From positions 1 through 64,000 of the forward strand of contig JAZUGR010000014.1 in assembly GCA_045641345.1 (NCBI GenBank): a DNA stretch of 64,000 nt, written 5' to 3'. The notes under the pieces were generated by a model that was given only the letters and a program-made list of their open reading frames with translations, made no database searches and was not told where the DNA came from. Shown here one piece after another: positions 33,353 to 41,972 of the stretch. How positions within the stretch are numbered: the first letter of the stretch is position 1; each line of letters begins with the position of its first letter. The stretch comes from Cacconaster sp045641345 (GTDB lineage Bacteria > Bacteroidota > Bacteroidia > Bacteroidales > UBA932). The position numbers were made by a program, and so were the translations under genes.

Positions 33353-34801
33353 CTACAGACTGTCGCCGAAGTCTTTCTTGAATTTTTCGACGAGTTGTTC
33401 CTGCCAGAAACCGATTTCCTTGAGCCTGCCGTAGAAGAATCTGAGCACCCTCGGCTCCTCGACCCACTCCAGACCGCCGATGAGTTTGCGGTTGTCCCAG
33501 AGCCACTTGACACGGTCGGCAACGTATTTAAGCTGTGACAGGGTGAACACTCGACGGGGAACCGCAAGCCTCATAAGTTCGAGTTCTGCATAAGGTTCGC
33601 TTCCGTCGGGATTCCTCTGCTCGGAGAGCGTGCCTCTTTCCATACCGCGGATACCACCGGCGATATAGAGGGCGGCGGCAACGGCGCCTGCGGGATACTG
33701 GTTGTGGGGAATCTTTGGAACGAACGCACCCGAATTGAGGTGGCAGCCCAGACCGCCGGCTGGCAGAATCACCGGAACACCGTAGTCATCGAGTTCCTTT
33801 GCAAGGTAGTTGATGAACTCGGGCCCCTGGTTGATGTATTCCATATCAAGTGATTCGTAGAGTCCCTGAGCCATCGCTTCCATGGTTCTGGTATCGATAC
33901 CTCCGTATGTCAGGAAGCCTTCGTACAGGGGGACGAACTCGATCATGTCCTTGATATACTTCTCATCCTTGCTGGTGATGATGCCGCCCTTTGCGAAGCC
34001 GAGCTTGCGGGCGGAGAAATAGACGATATCGAAATGGTCTGCAAGAAGATGGTAGATATCCTTGACATCCATATATTTGCATCGCGGCTCGCGAGTCTTC
34101 ATAAAATAGATGTTGTCCTGGAGAAGCGAGGCATCGAGGACGCTCCTGACCCCCTTCTCGTGACAGATGTCGGTAACAGCAAGCATATTCTCAAGCGATA
34201 CCGGCTGTCCGCCTATGAGGTTGGTGCCCGATTCCATACGGACGAAGGCTACCTTGTCGGCACCTATCTCGTCGATGCGTTCCTTGAGAAGATTCAGGTT
34301 GATATCGCCCTTGAAAGGATCGTCTGAAACAGGAAGCAGGCCTTTCTTGTCGATGAGCTCCTCCACACTGCCGCCTACCCTGGTGATATGCGCCTTGGTG
34401 GTCGTGAAATGAAAATTCATCAGGGCAACCATCCCAGGCTTCACGTATGCTTCGGCGAGAATGTTCTCGCAGGCGCGGCCCTGATGGGCGGGAAGTACGT
34501 AATCCGTTCCCAGAACCTCCTTTACCGCAGCCTTGACCCTGTTGAACGTTTCGCTGCCGGCATATGCGTCGTCGGCGCACATCGATGCGGCGAACTGGAG
34601 GTCGGACATAGCGTTCACACCGGAATCGGTGAGCATATCCAGATATATGTCACGGTTCTGGAGCAGAAACGTATTGTTGCCCGCTTCCTGCATCTTTATG
34701 AGCCTTTCCTGGACGGGAAGCAGGGAAAGTTTCTGGATCATTCTGACCTTGTGCATCTCGAGAGGCACCTGATTCTCCTGTTTATAGAATTTTACAGGCA
34801 T
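33353..34801 (-). CDS. tryptophanase / tyrosine phenol-lyase family PLP enzyme
   Basis: A 482-residue fold-type I PLP enzyme. Matches to beta-eliminating lyases: LTDSGVNAMSDLQ, the cofactor-binding LPAHQGRACENI, GGQPVSLENM, IYFMKTREPRC, the Schiff-base region YFSARKLGFAKGG, GFLTYGGIDTRTMEA and LMRLAVPRRVFTLSQ. These enzymes split tryptophan, tyrosine or similar amino acids into pyruvate, ammonia and an aromatic. The strand that reads D-S/A-x-R-x-x-E-N in the classical enzymes is DASLLQDN here, so the arginine that contacts PLP is absent. The substrate may differ. The start is the ATG at 34801; a longer frame to 35035 runs through the rubrerythrin terminator and is rejected. Confidence 0.85.
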   Translation of the reverse strand: MPVKFYKQENQVPLEMHKVRMIQKLSLLPVQERLIKMQEAGNNTFLLQNRDIYLDMLTDSGVNAMSDLQFAASMCADDAYAGSETFNRVKAAVKEVLGTDYVLPAHQGRACENILAEAYVKPGMVALMNFHFTTTKAHITRVGGSVEELIDKKGLLPVSDDPFKGDINLNLLKERIDEIGADKVAFVRMESGTNLIGGQPVSLENMLAVTDICHEKGVRSVLDASLLQDNIYFMKTREPRCKYMDVKDIYHLLADHFDIVYFSARKLGFAKGGIITSKDEKYIKDMIEFVPLYEGFLTYGGIDTRTMEAMAQGLYESLDMEYINQGPEFINYLAKELDDYGVPVILPAGGLGCHLNSGAFVPKIPHNQYPAGAVAAALYIAGGIRGMERGTLSEQRNPDGSEPYAELELMRLAVPRRVFTLSQLKYVADRVKWLWDNRKLIGGLEWVEEPRVLRFFYGRLKEIGFWQEQLVEKFKKDFGDSL

Positions 34802-34897
34802 ATCATTGAATTTTTGAAATATCCGATTCCGGTGATTTATCGCCGTAAAGTTAAATCCTATTATTGCAAATAGCAAGCATAAACACATAATAATCAA

Positions 34898-34927
34898 ACT
34901 CCCCGCAGAAATTTGCCTGCGGGGAGT
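34898..34927 (-). terminator. terminator of the rubrerythrin gene
   Basis: ACTCCCCGCAG (34898-34908) and CTGCGGGGAGT (34917-34927) form an 11-bp GC-rich stem with an 8-base loop. On the minus strand it is followed by TTTGATTATTAT, a moderate T-tract. Confidence 0.75.
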
Positions 34928-34949
34928 CCGACTATGGGAAGGACGGAAC

Positions 34950-35513
34950 CTATTTCTTGAAGTAACGGTTGAACAAACCCTGGAAGCCTGAGCCGTGACG
35001 GGCTTCGTCCTTGGCCATTTCGTGGACGGAATCATGGATGGCGTCGAGATTGAGCTTCTTGGCCATCATTGCGATGTCGTTCTTGCCCTTGCATGCGCCC
35101 TGCTCCGCCATCATTCTCTTTTCCACATTGGTCTTGGTATCCCATACAACCTCACCCAACATCTCGGCGAAACGCGATGCATGGTCGGCCTCTTCATAGG
35201 CGTAACGCTTGAAAGCCTCTGCAATTTCAGGGTAGCCTTCGCGGTCGGCCTGACGGCTCATGGCGATATACATCCCCACCTCCGTGCATTCACCGAGGAA
35301 ATGATTCTTGAGACCCTGGAGCACAAACTTGCCGTCTTCCGTATCCGGAATATCCTTGGCAATACCGAGCATATGCTCTGTTACGAAGTCGAGGGCTGCA
35401 CCCTCTTCAACTTTCTTGAATTTCGAACCTGGAACCTTGCACTGGGGACAGGCCGATGGAGCGGCGTCACCTTCGTGGACATAACCGCAAACTGGACAAA
35501 TCCATTTAGCCAT
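34950..35513 (-). CDS. rubrerythrin with N-terminal rubredoxin domain
   Basis: Di-iron peroxidase that removes hydrogen peroxide in anaerobes, using electrons from NADH through a partner. The 187 residues hold a rubredoxin-like Fe(SCys)4 domain first (WICPVCGYVHEG... ACPQC, residues 5-30). A ferritin-like four-helix domain follows, with two E-x2-H-type iron ligand sets (NHFLGECTEVGMY, YAYEEADHASRFAEM, EMAKDEARHG). The domain order is that of reverse rubrerythrin. Single-gene unit with its own TATATTTG promoter and terminator. It fits an obligate anaerobe. Confidence 0.95.
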   Translation of the reverse strand: MAKWICPVCGYVHEGDAAPSACPQCKVPGSKFKKVEEGAALDFVTEHMLGIAKDIPDTEDGKFVLQGLKNHFLGECTEVGMYIAMSRQADREGYPEIAEAFKRYAYEEADHASRFAEMLGEVVWDTKTNVEKRMMAEQGACKGKNDIAMMAKKLNLDAIHDSVHEMAKDEARHGSGFQGLFNRYFKK

Positions 35514-35547
35514 AATGAGATTGTTTTATTGTTGAACTTTTGTCCTA

Positions 35548-35555
35548 CAAATATA
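35548..35555 (-). promoter_or_regulatory. -7 promoter box of the rubrerythrin gene
   Basis: Minus-strand TATATTTG at 35548-35555, 34 bases upstream of the ATG. Confidence 0.55.
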
Positions 35556-35567
35556 CTTAAAAAACCG

Positions 35568-36392
35568 TCATCTGCAATTGAAGAAATGGTCCACAGGTCC
35601 GTGCCCGTGACCTATTTCGTATCCGGCTCCCGAAAGTATCGCTCCGGATATGTACTCCTTGGCCCTGTGAGCCGCTTCGTCCAGGGAGAAACCTTGCGCG
35701 AGATACGATGCCAGTGCCGACGAAAGGGTGCATCCGGTGCCGTGCGTGTTGCGCGAGCCCACTCTTTTTGAGCGGAGTTCGACGAGGTGGCCCTCCTCGG
35801 CGTTGTAGAAGTAGTCCACCAGGTACTCGTCATCGAGATGCCCGGCCTTCATCAGCACCGAGACTCCCCTGCCGGATATGCCTGAAAGACGCTCCGAGAG
35901 GCTGCGGGCCACTTTCGGGAGGTCATCCTGCGAAGTAATCTCCACGCCGGAGAGTATTTCGGCCTCAGGTATGTTGGGAGTGACGACGCGCGCATATGGA
36001 GCCAGGCGCGACGAAACGACCTCCACGGCATCCTCGTCGAGCAGACGGTCGCCAGAAGTTGCAACCATCACAGGGTCGAGCACTATGTCCGTGATGTTGA
36101 AAGCGGCCAGGGTCTCCCCTACTTCCGTTGCCAGTGCTGCCGATGACAACATACCGATTTTCACAGCGTCTGCACCTATATCCTCAAGCACAGCTTCAAT
36201 CTGGCCACGGACTATTTCAACGGGGATGTTGTGAACGGCCCTGACACCTACGGTATTCTGTACGGTAACTGCCGTAATTGCACTTGCAGCATAACTCCCC
36301 GTGGCGCTTATCGCCTTTATATCAGCCTGTATGCCTGCCCCGCCTCCTGAATCACTTCCGGCTATCGTGAGTACTGTAGGATATTTTTTCAT
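35568..36392 (-). CDS. thiD: hydroxymethylpyrimidine/phosphomethylpyrimidine kinase
   Basis: Ribokinase-fold enzyme that phosphorylates 4-amino-5-hydroxymethyl-2-methylpyrimidine twice to the pyrophosphate used by ThiE. Markers in the 274 residues: TIAGSDSGGGAGIQADIKA at the N-terminus, TAVTVQNTVGV, KIGMLSS, VLDPVMVATSG, and the anion hole and catalytic region GSRNTHGTGCTLSSALAS. Last gene of the thiM-thiE-thiL-thiD operon, 17 bp after thiL. Together with ThiM it salvages the two thiamine halves. Confidence 0.97.
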   Translation of the reverse strand: MKKYPTVLTIAGSDSGGGAGIQADIKAISATGSYAASAITAVTVQNTVGVRAVHNIPVEIVRGQIEAVLEDIGADAVKIGMLSSAALATEVGETLAAFNITDIVLDPVMVATSGDRLLDEDAVEVVSSRLAPYARVVTPNIPEAEILSGVEITSQDDLPKVARSLSERLSGISGRGVSVLMKAGHLDDEYLVDYFYNAEEGHLVELRSKRVGSRNTHGTGCTLSSALASYLAQGFSLDEAAHRAKEYISGAILSGAGYEIGHGHGPVDHFFNCR

Positions 36393-36409
36393 TGTAAATG
36401 CCGTTAAAG

Positions 36410-37351
36410 TTAAAAATGTCTGAATCCAACATAATCCTTGTCGGAGCCTTTCCAGACAAGGCTCCTGCCCGGGGTGACCCTGCCTATCACCGTGTGCTCC
36501 ACCTTGAGCGAAGGTTCAGCCTCCGGAGCAACGCTGAAGAGCAGTTCGTAATCCTCTCCACCTGCTGCAGCGAAACTGTACATATCCACGTTGTTGCGAT
36601 TGCAATATAAACGCAATTGATTGGAAACAGGTATCTTGTCAATATCTATCTCAATTCCGACTTTAGATTCTTTCATTATATGCCTCAGATCAGATCCGAT
36701 GCCGTCGGATATATCCATCATAGAGTGAACGCCGCCCGATTCCGCAAGGGCGATGCCTTCCGCAACCCTCGGCTCGGGCAGATAGTGACGGGACACCAGA
36801 TACTCCACCTCATCGGAGCGCCTCTCCCCTTTCAGGATTGCCGACAGCCCCGCGGCCGAATCACCGAGAGTGCCGGTTACGCACACCAGGTCGCCGACAA
36901 CGGCTCCGCTGCGCTTGAGACTCCGCCCGGAAGCGGCTCTGCCAAGCACCGTTATGCATATGCACACACCCTCCGGCGAAGCGGTGGTGTCTCCCCCGAG
37001 CAGCGGAAACCCATATTTTGACGATATCTCATGCAGGCCTGCAAGGAATTCTTCGCTCCATTTGACGGGCAGATCCTTGGGAAGGGCCAGCGCGAGGAAA
37101 GTACCCACCGGGGAACCTCCCATGGCGGCGATGTCGCTGAAGTTGGATGCGGCCGCCTTCCATCCAAGCTGATACGGCGTTATGTCGTCAATCAGGAAAT
37201 GAGTCCCCTCGATGAGCATATCGGTGCTCACAAGGGTCTCTTCGCCGCTCCTCTGCGGGATTGCGGCGCAGTCGTCGCCAATTCCGAGGACTCCGGCTGG
37301 AGATGGAAATTTCTCTCTTATCTCTGAAATGAAATCAAACTCACCCTTCAT
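36410..37351 (-). CDS. thiL: thiamine-monophosphate kinase
   Basis: Makes thiamine pyrophosphate from thiamine monophosphate and ATP, the last step of the pathway. The 313-residue protein shows the PurM-like N-terminal GIGDDCAAIPQ, STDMLIEGTHFLI and ASNFSDIAAMGGSP. Further in come FPLLGGDTTASP and MMDISDGIGSDLRHIM, all metal or nucleotide contacts of ThiL. The first codons overlap the end of thiE by 4 bases. Confidence 0.97.
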   Translation of the reverse strand: MKGEFDFISEIREKFPSPAGVLGIGDDCAAIPQRSGEETLVSTDMLIEGTHFLIDDITPYQLGWKAAASNFSDIAAMGGSPVGTFLALALPKDLPVKWSEEFLAGLHEISSKYGFPLLGGDTTASPEGVCICITVLGRAASGRSLKRSGAVVGDLVCVTGTLGDSAAGLSAILKGERRSDEVEYLVSRHYLPEPRVAEGIALAESGGVHSMMDISDGIGSDLRHIMKESKVGIEIDIDKIPVSNQLRLYCNRNNVDMYSFAAAGGEDYELLFSVAPEAEPSLKVEHTVIGRVTPGRSLVWKGSDKDYVGFRHF

Positions 37352-37980
37352 ATGTTGCGACTTACTATCTCAAGCAATTCTTTAGATGCCTTGCGCGGAG
37401 ATTCAGCGCCCGCTATGGCGCTTACCACGGCAATTCCGTCGGCCCCGGAAACCATGACGCCGGCAGCATTCGAAGCATTGATCCCTCCTATCCCGACAAT
37501 GGGATGGCTCGATATCGAAGCCGCCTTGCGGAGCCCTTCGAGGCCGAACGGAGTGGCGGTATCGGTCTTGGTTGGGGTCGCGAACACCGGAGAGACACCT
37601 ATATAATCCACGTCCAGCGCCTCGGCTTCGGCAACCTGCTGCAGGTTCTCTACCGACAATCCTATTATCTTCTCCTTCCCGAGCAACTCCCTGGCCTTTG
37701 AATAGGGCATATCCGACTGCCCGATATGCACTCCGTCGGCATCGGAAGCCAGCGCCACGTCCACCCTGTCGTTGATGACAAGCGGCACTCCGAGTGGCGA
37801 CAATATGGCCTTGAGCCTCTGCGCAAGCAGGATAAAATCTCTGGTAGAAATTGACTTCTCCCTGAGTTGCACCATTGTTACCCCACCGGCAACAGCCTCC
37901 TTCACAATGTCTTGCAAATCCCTATCTCCAGCGATTTTGCGGTCAGTGACGAGATACAGCCTTAATTGTTCCCTATTCAT
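37348..37980 (-). CDS. thiE: thiamine phosphate synthase
   Basis: Joins hydroxymethylpyrimidine pyrophosphate and hydroxyethylthiazole phosphate to thiamine phosphate. TIM-barrel of 210 residues with VQLREKSISTRDF, VPLVINDRVDVALASDADGVHIGQSD (written here as two motifs: INDRVDVALA and GVHIGQSD). Also DYIGVSPVFATPTK and PIVGIGGINASNA. Overlaps thiM by 8 bases upstream and thiL by 4 downstream. Confidence 0.97.
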   Translation of the reverse strand: MNREQLRLYLVTDRKIAGDRDLQDIVKEAVAGGVTMVQLREKSISTRDFILLAQRLKAILSPLGVPLVINDRVDVALASDADGVHIGQSDMPYSKARELLGKEKIIGLSVENLQQVAEAEALDVDYIGVSPVFATPTKTDTATPFGLEGLRKAASISSHPIVGIGGINASNAAGVMVSGADGIAVVSAIAGAESPRKASKELLEIVSRNI

Positions 37981-38773
37981 ATCGTATCAATTCCGAGTCA
38001 TTTTCAGGGTCAATCCGCGAAAGGGCATCGATAAAATTCACGGCAAACGAACCTGTGCCGCGGCTTACGGCCGCAGCCCTCTCACCCGCCACTCCCATAA
38101 CGGCCATGGCCAGGGATGCCGCCCGCAGGGGATTTCCATCCACCGCGAGGAATGCCGCAGTGACGGCCGAGGCCGTACATCCCATAGCGGTCACAGCGGG
38201 CATCATCGGACTGCCGTTAAGGATACGGACGCATCTTGTCCCATCCGTTATCAGATCCACCTTTCCGCTCACCGAAACGACGGCACCGGTAGCGGATGCA
38301 AGACGCTTTGCCGCCTCTTCCGCCACGAGGCTGTCCTGAGCCGTATCCACCCCGCGCGCGGCAGACTTCTCTCCCGAGAGCGCCATTATTTCGGAAGCGT
38401 TTCCCCGTATCACCGAAGGATGGAAACGCTTTGCCAGGTCCAGTGCGGTATCGAGCCGCAATCTGCTCAAGCCGGCTCCTACAGGATCGAGAACCCACGG
38501 TTTGGAGAGCCGGTACATCTCGGATGCCGCAATTTCCATTGCCTTGATCTGCAACGATTCAAGGCATCCTATATTAATTACGGCAGAGGTACAGGCGGCG
38601 GCTATTTCAGTCATTTCCAGAGGCTCCGACGACATAACCGGCGAAGCTCCGAGGGCCAGCAGTGCGTTGGCCGAGAAATTCATAGCCACGTAATTTGTAA
38701 TGTTGTGGACAATCGGCGACTGCTCCCTGATATTGCGGCAGTCATCGGAAAAAGAGGTTCCGAAAAGCGGCAT
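37973..38773 (-). CDS. thiM: hydroxyethylthiazole kinase
   Basis: Phosphorylates the thiazole alcohol to feed ThiE, a salvage reaction. The 266-residue protein has SPIVHNITNYVAMNFSANAL, PWVLDPVGAG, VIRGNASEIMAL and the glycine-rich ITDGTR... VTAMGCTASAVTAAFLA with the catalytic cysteine. A TTG at 38779 is two codons further upstream; the ATG at 38773 is preferred. First gene of the operon, directly behind a TPP riboswitch. No thiC, thiG or thiH is in the window, so this operon is for salvage plus condensation. Confidence 0.96.
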   Translation of the reverse strand: MPLFGTSFSDDCRNIREQSPIVHNITNYVAMNFSANALLALGASPVMSSEPLEMTEIAAACTSAVINIGCLESLQIKAMEIAASEMYRLSKPWVLDPVGAGLSRLRLDTALDLAKRFHPSVIRGNASEIMALSGEKSAARGVDTAQDSLVAEEAAKRLASATGAVVSVSGKVDLITDGTRCVRILNGSPMMPAVTAMGCTASAVTAAFLAVDGNPLRAASLAMAVMGVAGERAAAVSRGTGSFAVNFIDALSRIDPENDSELIRYE

Positions 38774-38780
38774 AAACAAT

Positions 38781-38848
38781 CCTTACGACGGTATTGACCG
38801 TATCAAGTTCAGCGGGTGTATCTCAACAGGTGTATCCTGTACCCCGTT
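38781..38848 (-). ncRNA. TPP riboswitch (THI element) of the thiM operon
   Basis: Read on the minus strand, the leader starts AACGGGGT, then TTGAGATACACCC and GCTGAACTTGATACGG. It continues with a short stem loop (GGTCAATACC) and ends CGTAAGGA. These are the P2/J3-2 TGAGA, the ACCC and the GAACCTGATC..GTAAGGA blocks of the thiamine pyrophosphate riboswitch. The aptamer's last bases TAAGGA (38781-38786) lie seven bases before the thiM ATG and double as a ribosome-site-like sequence. TPP binding could therefore block translation start directly. Confidence 0.92.
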
Positions 38849-38857
38849 ATTTGCCTG

Positions 38858-38865
38858 CGAAGTTA
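38858..38865 (-). promoter_or_regulatory. -7 promoter box of the thi operon
   Basis: Minus-strand TAACTTCG, one base off TAnnTTTG, placed 9 bases before the first riboswitch base. Confidence 0.45.
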
Positions 38866-38909
38866 CAAAATATCCCGATTGCAGATACAATACATGAATT
38901 TTATTAAGC

Positions 38910-38917
38910 TATCTTTG
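38910..38917 (+). promoter_or_regulatory. -7 promoter box of the GNAT gene
   Basis: TATCTTTG at 38910-38917, 19 bases before the ATG at 38937. Confidence 0.5.
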
Positions 38918-38936
38918 CACATCATTCTTCTTTTCT

Positions 38937-39458
38937 ATGACAGAATTCACCATTCGCCGCGCAACCGTCGATGACATACCCGTAATCCGGAGGATGGCGG
39001 ATATCGTGTTCAGAAAAACATACGCCGATATCCTTTCTCCCGTGCAGATGGAGTATATGATGGACTGGATGTATCAGCGAAGCAGCCTTCAGAATCAGAT
39101 TGAAGCCGCCGGCAAAGCTTTTTACATCGCATTTTCGGAGGCGGAGCCTGCCGGTTACGTTTCTTTCGAGGAGGATGGACGCACCGCCGAAGGACGCAGG
39201 CTGTTCCATCTTCAGAAACTTTACGTACTGCCCGAATACCAACACTCCGGTCTGGGAAAGCAACTGTTCGGATTCGTCAAGGGGGTTCTGTCGGCCCATA
39301 ATCCGGAAGGATGCAGGATCGAACTCAACGTCAACCGCGCCAACCCCGCCGTGGGTTTCTACGAACATCTCGGGATGATTTGCGACCGGCAGGGGGACTT
39401 CCCTATCGGAAATGGATTTTATATGAACGATTTCATATATGTTCTGGATTTAATTTAA
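38937..39458 (+). CDS. GNAT family N-acetyltransferase
   Basis: Acetyl-CoA-dependent acyltransferase of 173 residues. The N-terminal strand FTIRRATVDDIPVIRRMAD is typical. The acetyl-CoA pyrophosphate loop is YVLPEYQHSGLGKQLFGF (Q/RxxGxG/A form), followed by ELNVNRANPAVGFYEHLGM. The substrate (amine, antibiotic, protein or polyamine) cannot be inferred. Its own promoter and 23-base gap to trkH suggest it may be co-transcribed with the potassium genes. Confidence 0.9.
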   Translation: MTEFTIRRATVDDIPVIRRMADIVFRKTYADILSPVQMEYMMDWMYQRSSLQNQIEAAGKAFYIAFSEAEPAGYVSFEEDGRTAEGRRLFHLQKLYVLPEYQHSGLGKQLFGFVKGVLSAHNPEGCRIELNVNRANPAVGFYEHLGMICDRQGDFPIGNGFYMNDFIYVLDLI

Positions 39459-39481
39459 CCGGAATTAATAATAGCGGAGAA

Positions 39482-41212
39482 ATGACCGGCAAGAGTATTT
39501 CCTCACATATTGCAGAACTTATACTGCGTGTAATCGGGACTGTCACACTTGTGGCGGCCCTGATGATGGTGGCAGGCGCCATCATAAACTACGGCTTCCC
39601 CCTTACGCCTGACCAGAAGGAAGAGTTGGAGCTGTTCTTCCGATATGTATGGATCGTTTTCATCCTCGACCGCGTCTTGCTCATCATTCTTGAGCCCCAA
39701 TTCCTGAGGACCGCATTCAGAGGCGTGAGTTTGGGAATGAATGTCCTCCTGTTCCTGACCATTCTCCCGCTGGCATTGCCGTCATCGGGATTTTTGAGCA
39801 GTCCGACCTTCAGAAACGGAGTAGTTCTGCTTCTGTCGGTTCTGGAGTTGTCCGGATATCTGACGCATATCCTGGGAAAACGCACAAATCCATCAGCCGT
39901 AATGGCCATAAGTTTCCTTGTCATAATACTGATAGGCTCACTGCTTCTGATAATGCCCAACTGCACCATCCCCGAGGTCAACCTTTCCTGGATAGACTCC
40001 TTGTTCACGGCTACCAGCGCTGTATGCGTGACAGGATTGATTCCAATCGACGTTGCCGATACGTTCACCTTCTCGGGCCAGTTGATAATACTCCTCCTGA
40101 TACAGATTGGCGGTCTTGGAGTTATGACACTGACAAGCTTCTTCGCCCTGTTCTTCATGGGGGAAATCTCGGTGAGCAACCAGATGGTGGTCAAAGACCT
40201 GATTTCGTCGGAATCCCTGGCCTCGATATGGTCAACCTTGAAGCACATCATCGCTTTCACCTTCTTTCTGGAGGCGCTCGGCGCCTTGCTTATATGGTTC
40301 AGCATCCACGGCACTCTGGGGATGGGATTGGACGAAGAGGTGTTCTTCAGTATATTTCATGCAGTGTCGGCATTCTGCAACGCAGGATTTTCGAATTTCG
40401 CCCAGGGGCTTGGGAATCCGTTGATACTTGACGGTAATTATCTTATTTTCTGGACCATCACCTTCCTTGTAATAGCGGGAGGTATAGGCTATCCCGTCCT
40501 TATCGAACTCAAGAAGGCCTTTGCACGCAAAATACGCCATGTCTCCTCCTTCAGCATCAACACAAGGATAGTCCTTGGGACGACAACTATCCTTCTGGTT
40601 GCGGGTACGGCACTGCTGGCAGTTTTTGAATGGAATTCCGCCTTTGCGGGCAGAAGCGCATTCTGGAAGGTGACACAGGCTTTGTTCAATTCCGCGAGCC
40701 CGAGGACGGCAGGCTTCACAAGCGTAGATTTAACGACCTTCTGCGCTCAGTCCGTATTGGTATATATGTTTCTGATGTGGGTCGGCGGAGCATCGCAGTC
40801 CACAGCGGGAGGCATCAAGGTGAACACTCTGGCGGTGGCGTGTCTGAACGTCCTGGCCGTGATGCGCGGACAGTCCAGAATAGAGATACACAACAGGGAG
40901 CTGACGCGCAACTCCGTCCATAGAGCCAACGCCACCATCGTGGCCTCGATACTGGTGCTTTCAATCGGAATACTGCTGACCGGCATCGTTGACCCCGATT
41001 TGTCATTGAGAGCCGTCGCTTTCGAATGCCTCTCGGCTTTCGGCACTGTAGGTTCATCCCTGAACGCGACCCCCTTGCTCACTTCGTCCGGTAAGATTGT
41101 CATAATGCTGCTGATGTTCTTCGGAAGGGTCGGGATACTTACCATAGTGGCAAGTTTATTCAAGCCCAGAGGTGACAGAGGATACCGCCTTCCAAAGGCT
41201 GAGATAATGTAA
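39482..41212 (+). CDS. TrkH/KtrB-type potassium uptake channel subunit
   Basis: Membrane protein of 576 residues from the superfamily of K+ transporters. The four pore loops can be seen: TSAVCVTGLIPIDVADTF, VSAFCNAGFSNFAQG, SPRTAGFTSVDLTTF and SAFGTVGSSLNATP, each with a central glycine. About four extra helices precede the core. The frame continues upstream into the GNAT gene (39311), but the ATG at 39482 is the sensible start. The NAD-binding regulator follows after 18 bp. Confidence 0.94.
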   Translation: MTGKSISSHIAELILRVIGTVTLVAALMMVAGAIINYGFPLTPDQKEELELFFRYVWIVFILDRVLLIILEPQFLRTAFRGVSLGMNVLLFLTILPLALPSSGFLSSPTFRNGVVLLLSVLELSGYLTHILGKRTNPSAVMAISFLVIILIGSLLLIMPNCTIPEVNLSWIDSLFTATSAVCVTGLIPIDVADTFTFSGQLIILLLIQIGGLGVMTLTSFFALFFMGEISVSNQMVVKDLISSESLASIWSTLKHIIAFTFFLEALGALLIWFSIHGTLGMGLDEEVFFSIFHAVSAFCNAGFSNFAQGLGNPLILDGNYLIFWTITFLVIAGGIGYPVLIELKKAFARKIRHVSSFSINTRIVLGTTTILLVAGTALLAVFEWNSAFAGRSAFWKVTQALFNSASPRTAGFTSVDLTTFCAQSVLVYMFLMWVGGASQSTAGGIKVNTLAVACLNVLAVMRGQSRIEIHNRELTRNSVHRANATIVASILVLSIGILLTGIVDPDLSLRAVAFECLSAFGTVGSSLNATPLLTSSGKIVIMLLMFFGRVGILTIVASLFKPRGDRGYRLPKAEIM

Positions 41213-41230
41213 AATCAATCAATTACAGAT

Positions 41231-41917
41231 ATGAAAATTGTTGTTATCGGCTTAGGCTATTACGGCAAGAGCGTCGCTGAAAGACTCTCTGAAGCAGGTC
41301 ACGAAGTGATTTGCGTGGACAACAGAATGAGCAACATCGAGTCCATAAAGGACAACGTGAGCGCTGCCTTCGCATTCGATGCCACGGACATAGGCGCCCT
41401 CTCATCCATCCCCGTCAAGGAAGCGGACCTGTGCATCGTAACAATCGGTGAAGATTTGGGAGCCTCTGTCAGGACTATTGCCCTTCTGAAAAAACTCGGA
41501 GCCAGGTGCATATTTGCAAGAGCCTCCGATCCGATACACCGCTCGATTGTGGATGCATTCAATGTGGACAGGATCATAATGCCCGAAGATGATTCCGCAA
41601 GGGATTTTGTCGCCCAGCTGCAAATCGATCCTTGCGTCAAGACATTCAGTGTGGCGAAAGGAGTCGGAGTGTTCAGATTCCCGGTACCCAAAATATTCGT
41701 AGGAAAATCCATCGGTGCCATTGGACTTCAATCAAAATACGGACTGTCAGCAATCACGCTGGTCAGGGATAATAAGACCGTGAATGATATCGGCATCTCC
41801 ACGTCGGACAAGGTTCCCGAAAATGACCTGTCACCAGACACCGTCCTAAACGAAGGTGATGAGTTGGTGTGCTACGGCCCCGAAAAGGGATTGAGCAAAC
41901 TGGACGGACTTTTCTGA
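41231..41917 (+). CDS. TrkA/KtrA-type potassium uptake regulator
   Basis: Cytosolic gating ring subunit of 228 residues: an RCK_N Rossmann domain (KIVVIGLGYYGKSVAERLSE, with D near residue 30 for NAD binding), then an RCK_C domain (about 140-228). The single-RCK length matches KtrA rather than the double TrkA of E. coli. It pairs with the channel gene immediately upstream to form an ATP/NAD-controlled K+ uptake system. Confidence 0.94.
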   Translation: MKIVVIGLGYYGKSVAERLSEAGHEVICVDNRMSNIESIKDNVSAAFAFDATDIGALSSIPVKEADLCIVTIGEDLGASVRTIALLKKLGARCIFARASDPIHRSIVDAFNVDRIIMPEDDSARDFVAQLQIDPCVKTFSVAKGVGVFRFPVPKIFVGKSIGAIGLQSKYGLSAITLVRDNKTVNDIGISTSDKVPENDLSPDTVLNEGDELVCYGPEKGLSKLDGLF

Positions 41918-41949
41918 GTCCAGGCGCTCCATACATAATAAGTAATTGC

Positions 41950-41957
41950 TATCTTCG
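41950..41957 (+). promoter_or_regulatory. -7 promoter box of the alpha/beta hydrolase gene
   Basis: TATCTTCG, one base off TAnnTTTG, 15 bases before the ATG at 41973. It lies inside the upstream extension of the frame, supporting the later start. Confidence 0.45.
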
Positions 41958-41972
41958 CAGAAAATCAGAAAT

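Noticed and set aside
34802..35035. N-terminal extension of the tryptophanase-like protein to 35035
   Set aside because: The extension reads through the rubrerythrin terminator and gene in another frame and has no family similarity; MPVKFYKQENQ at 34801 is the natural start.
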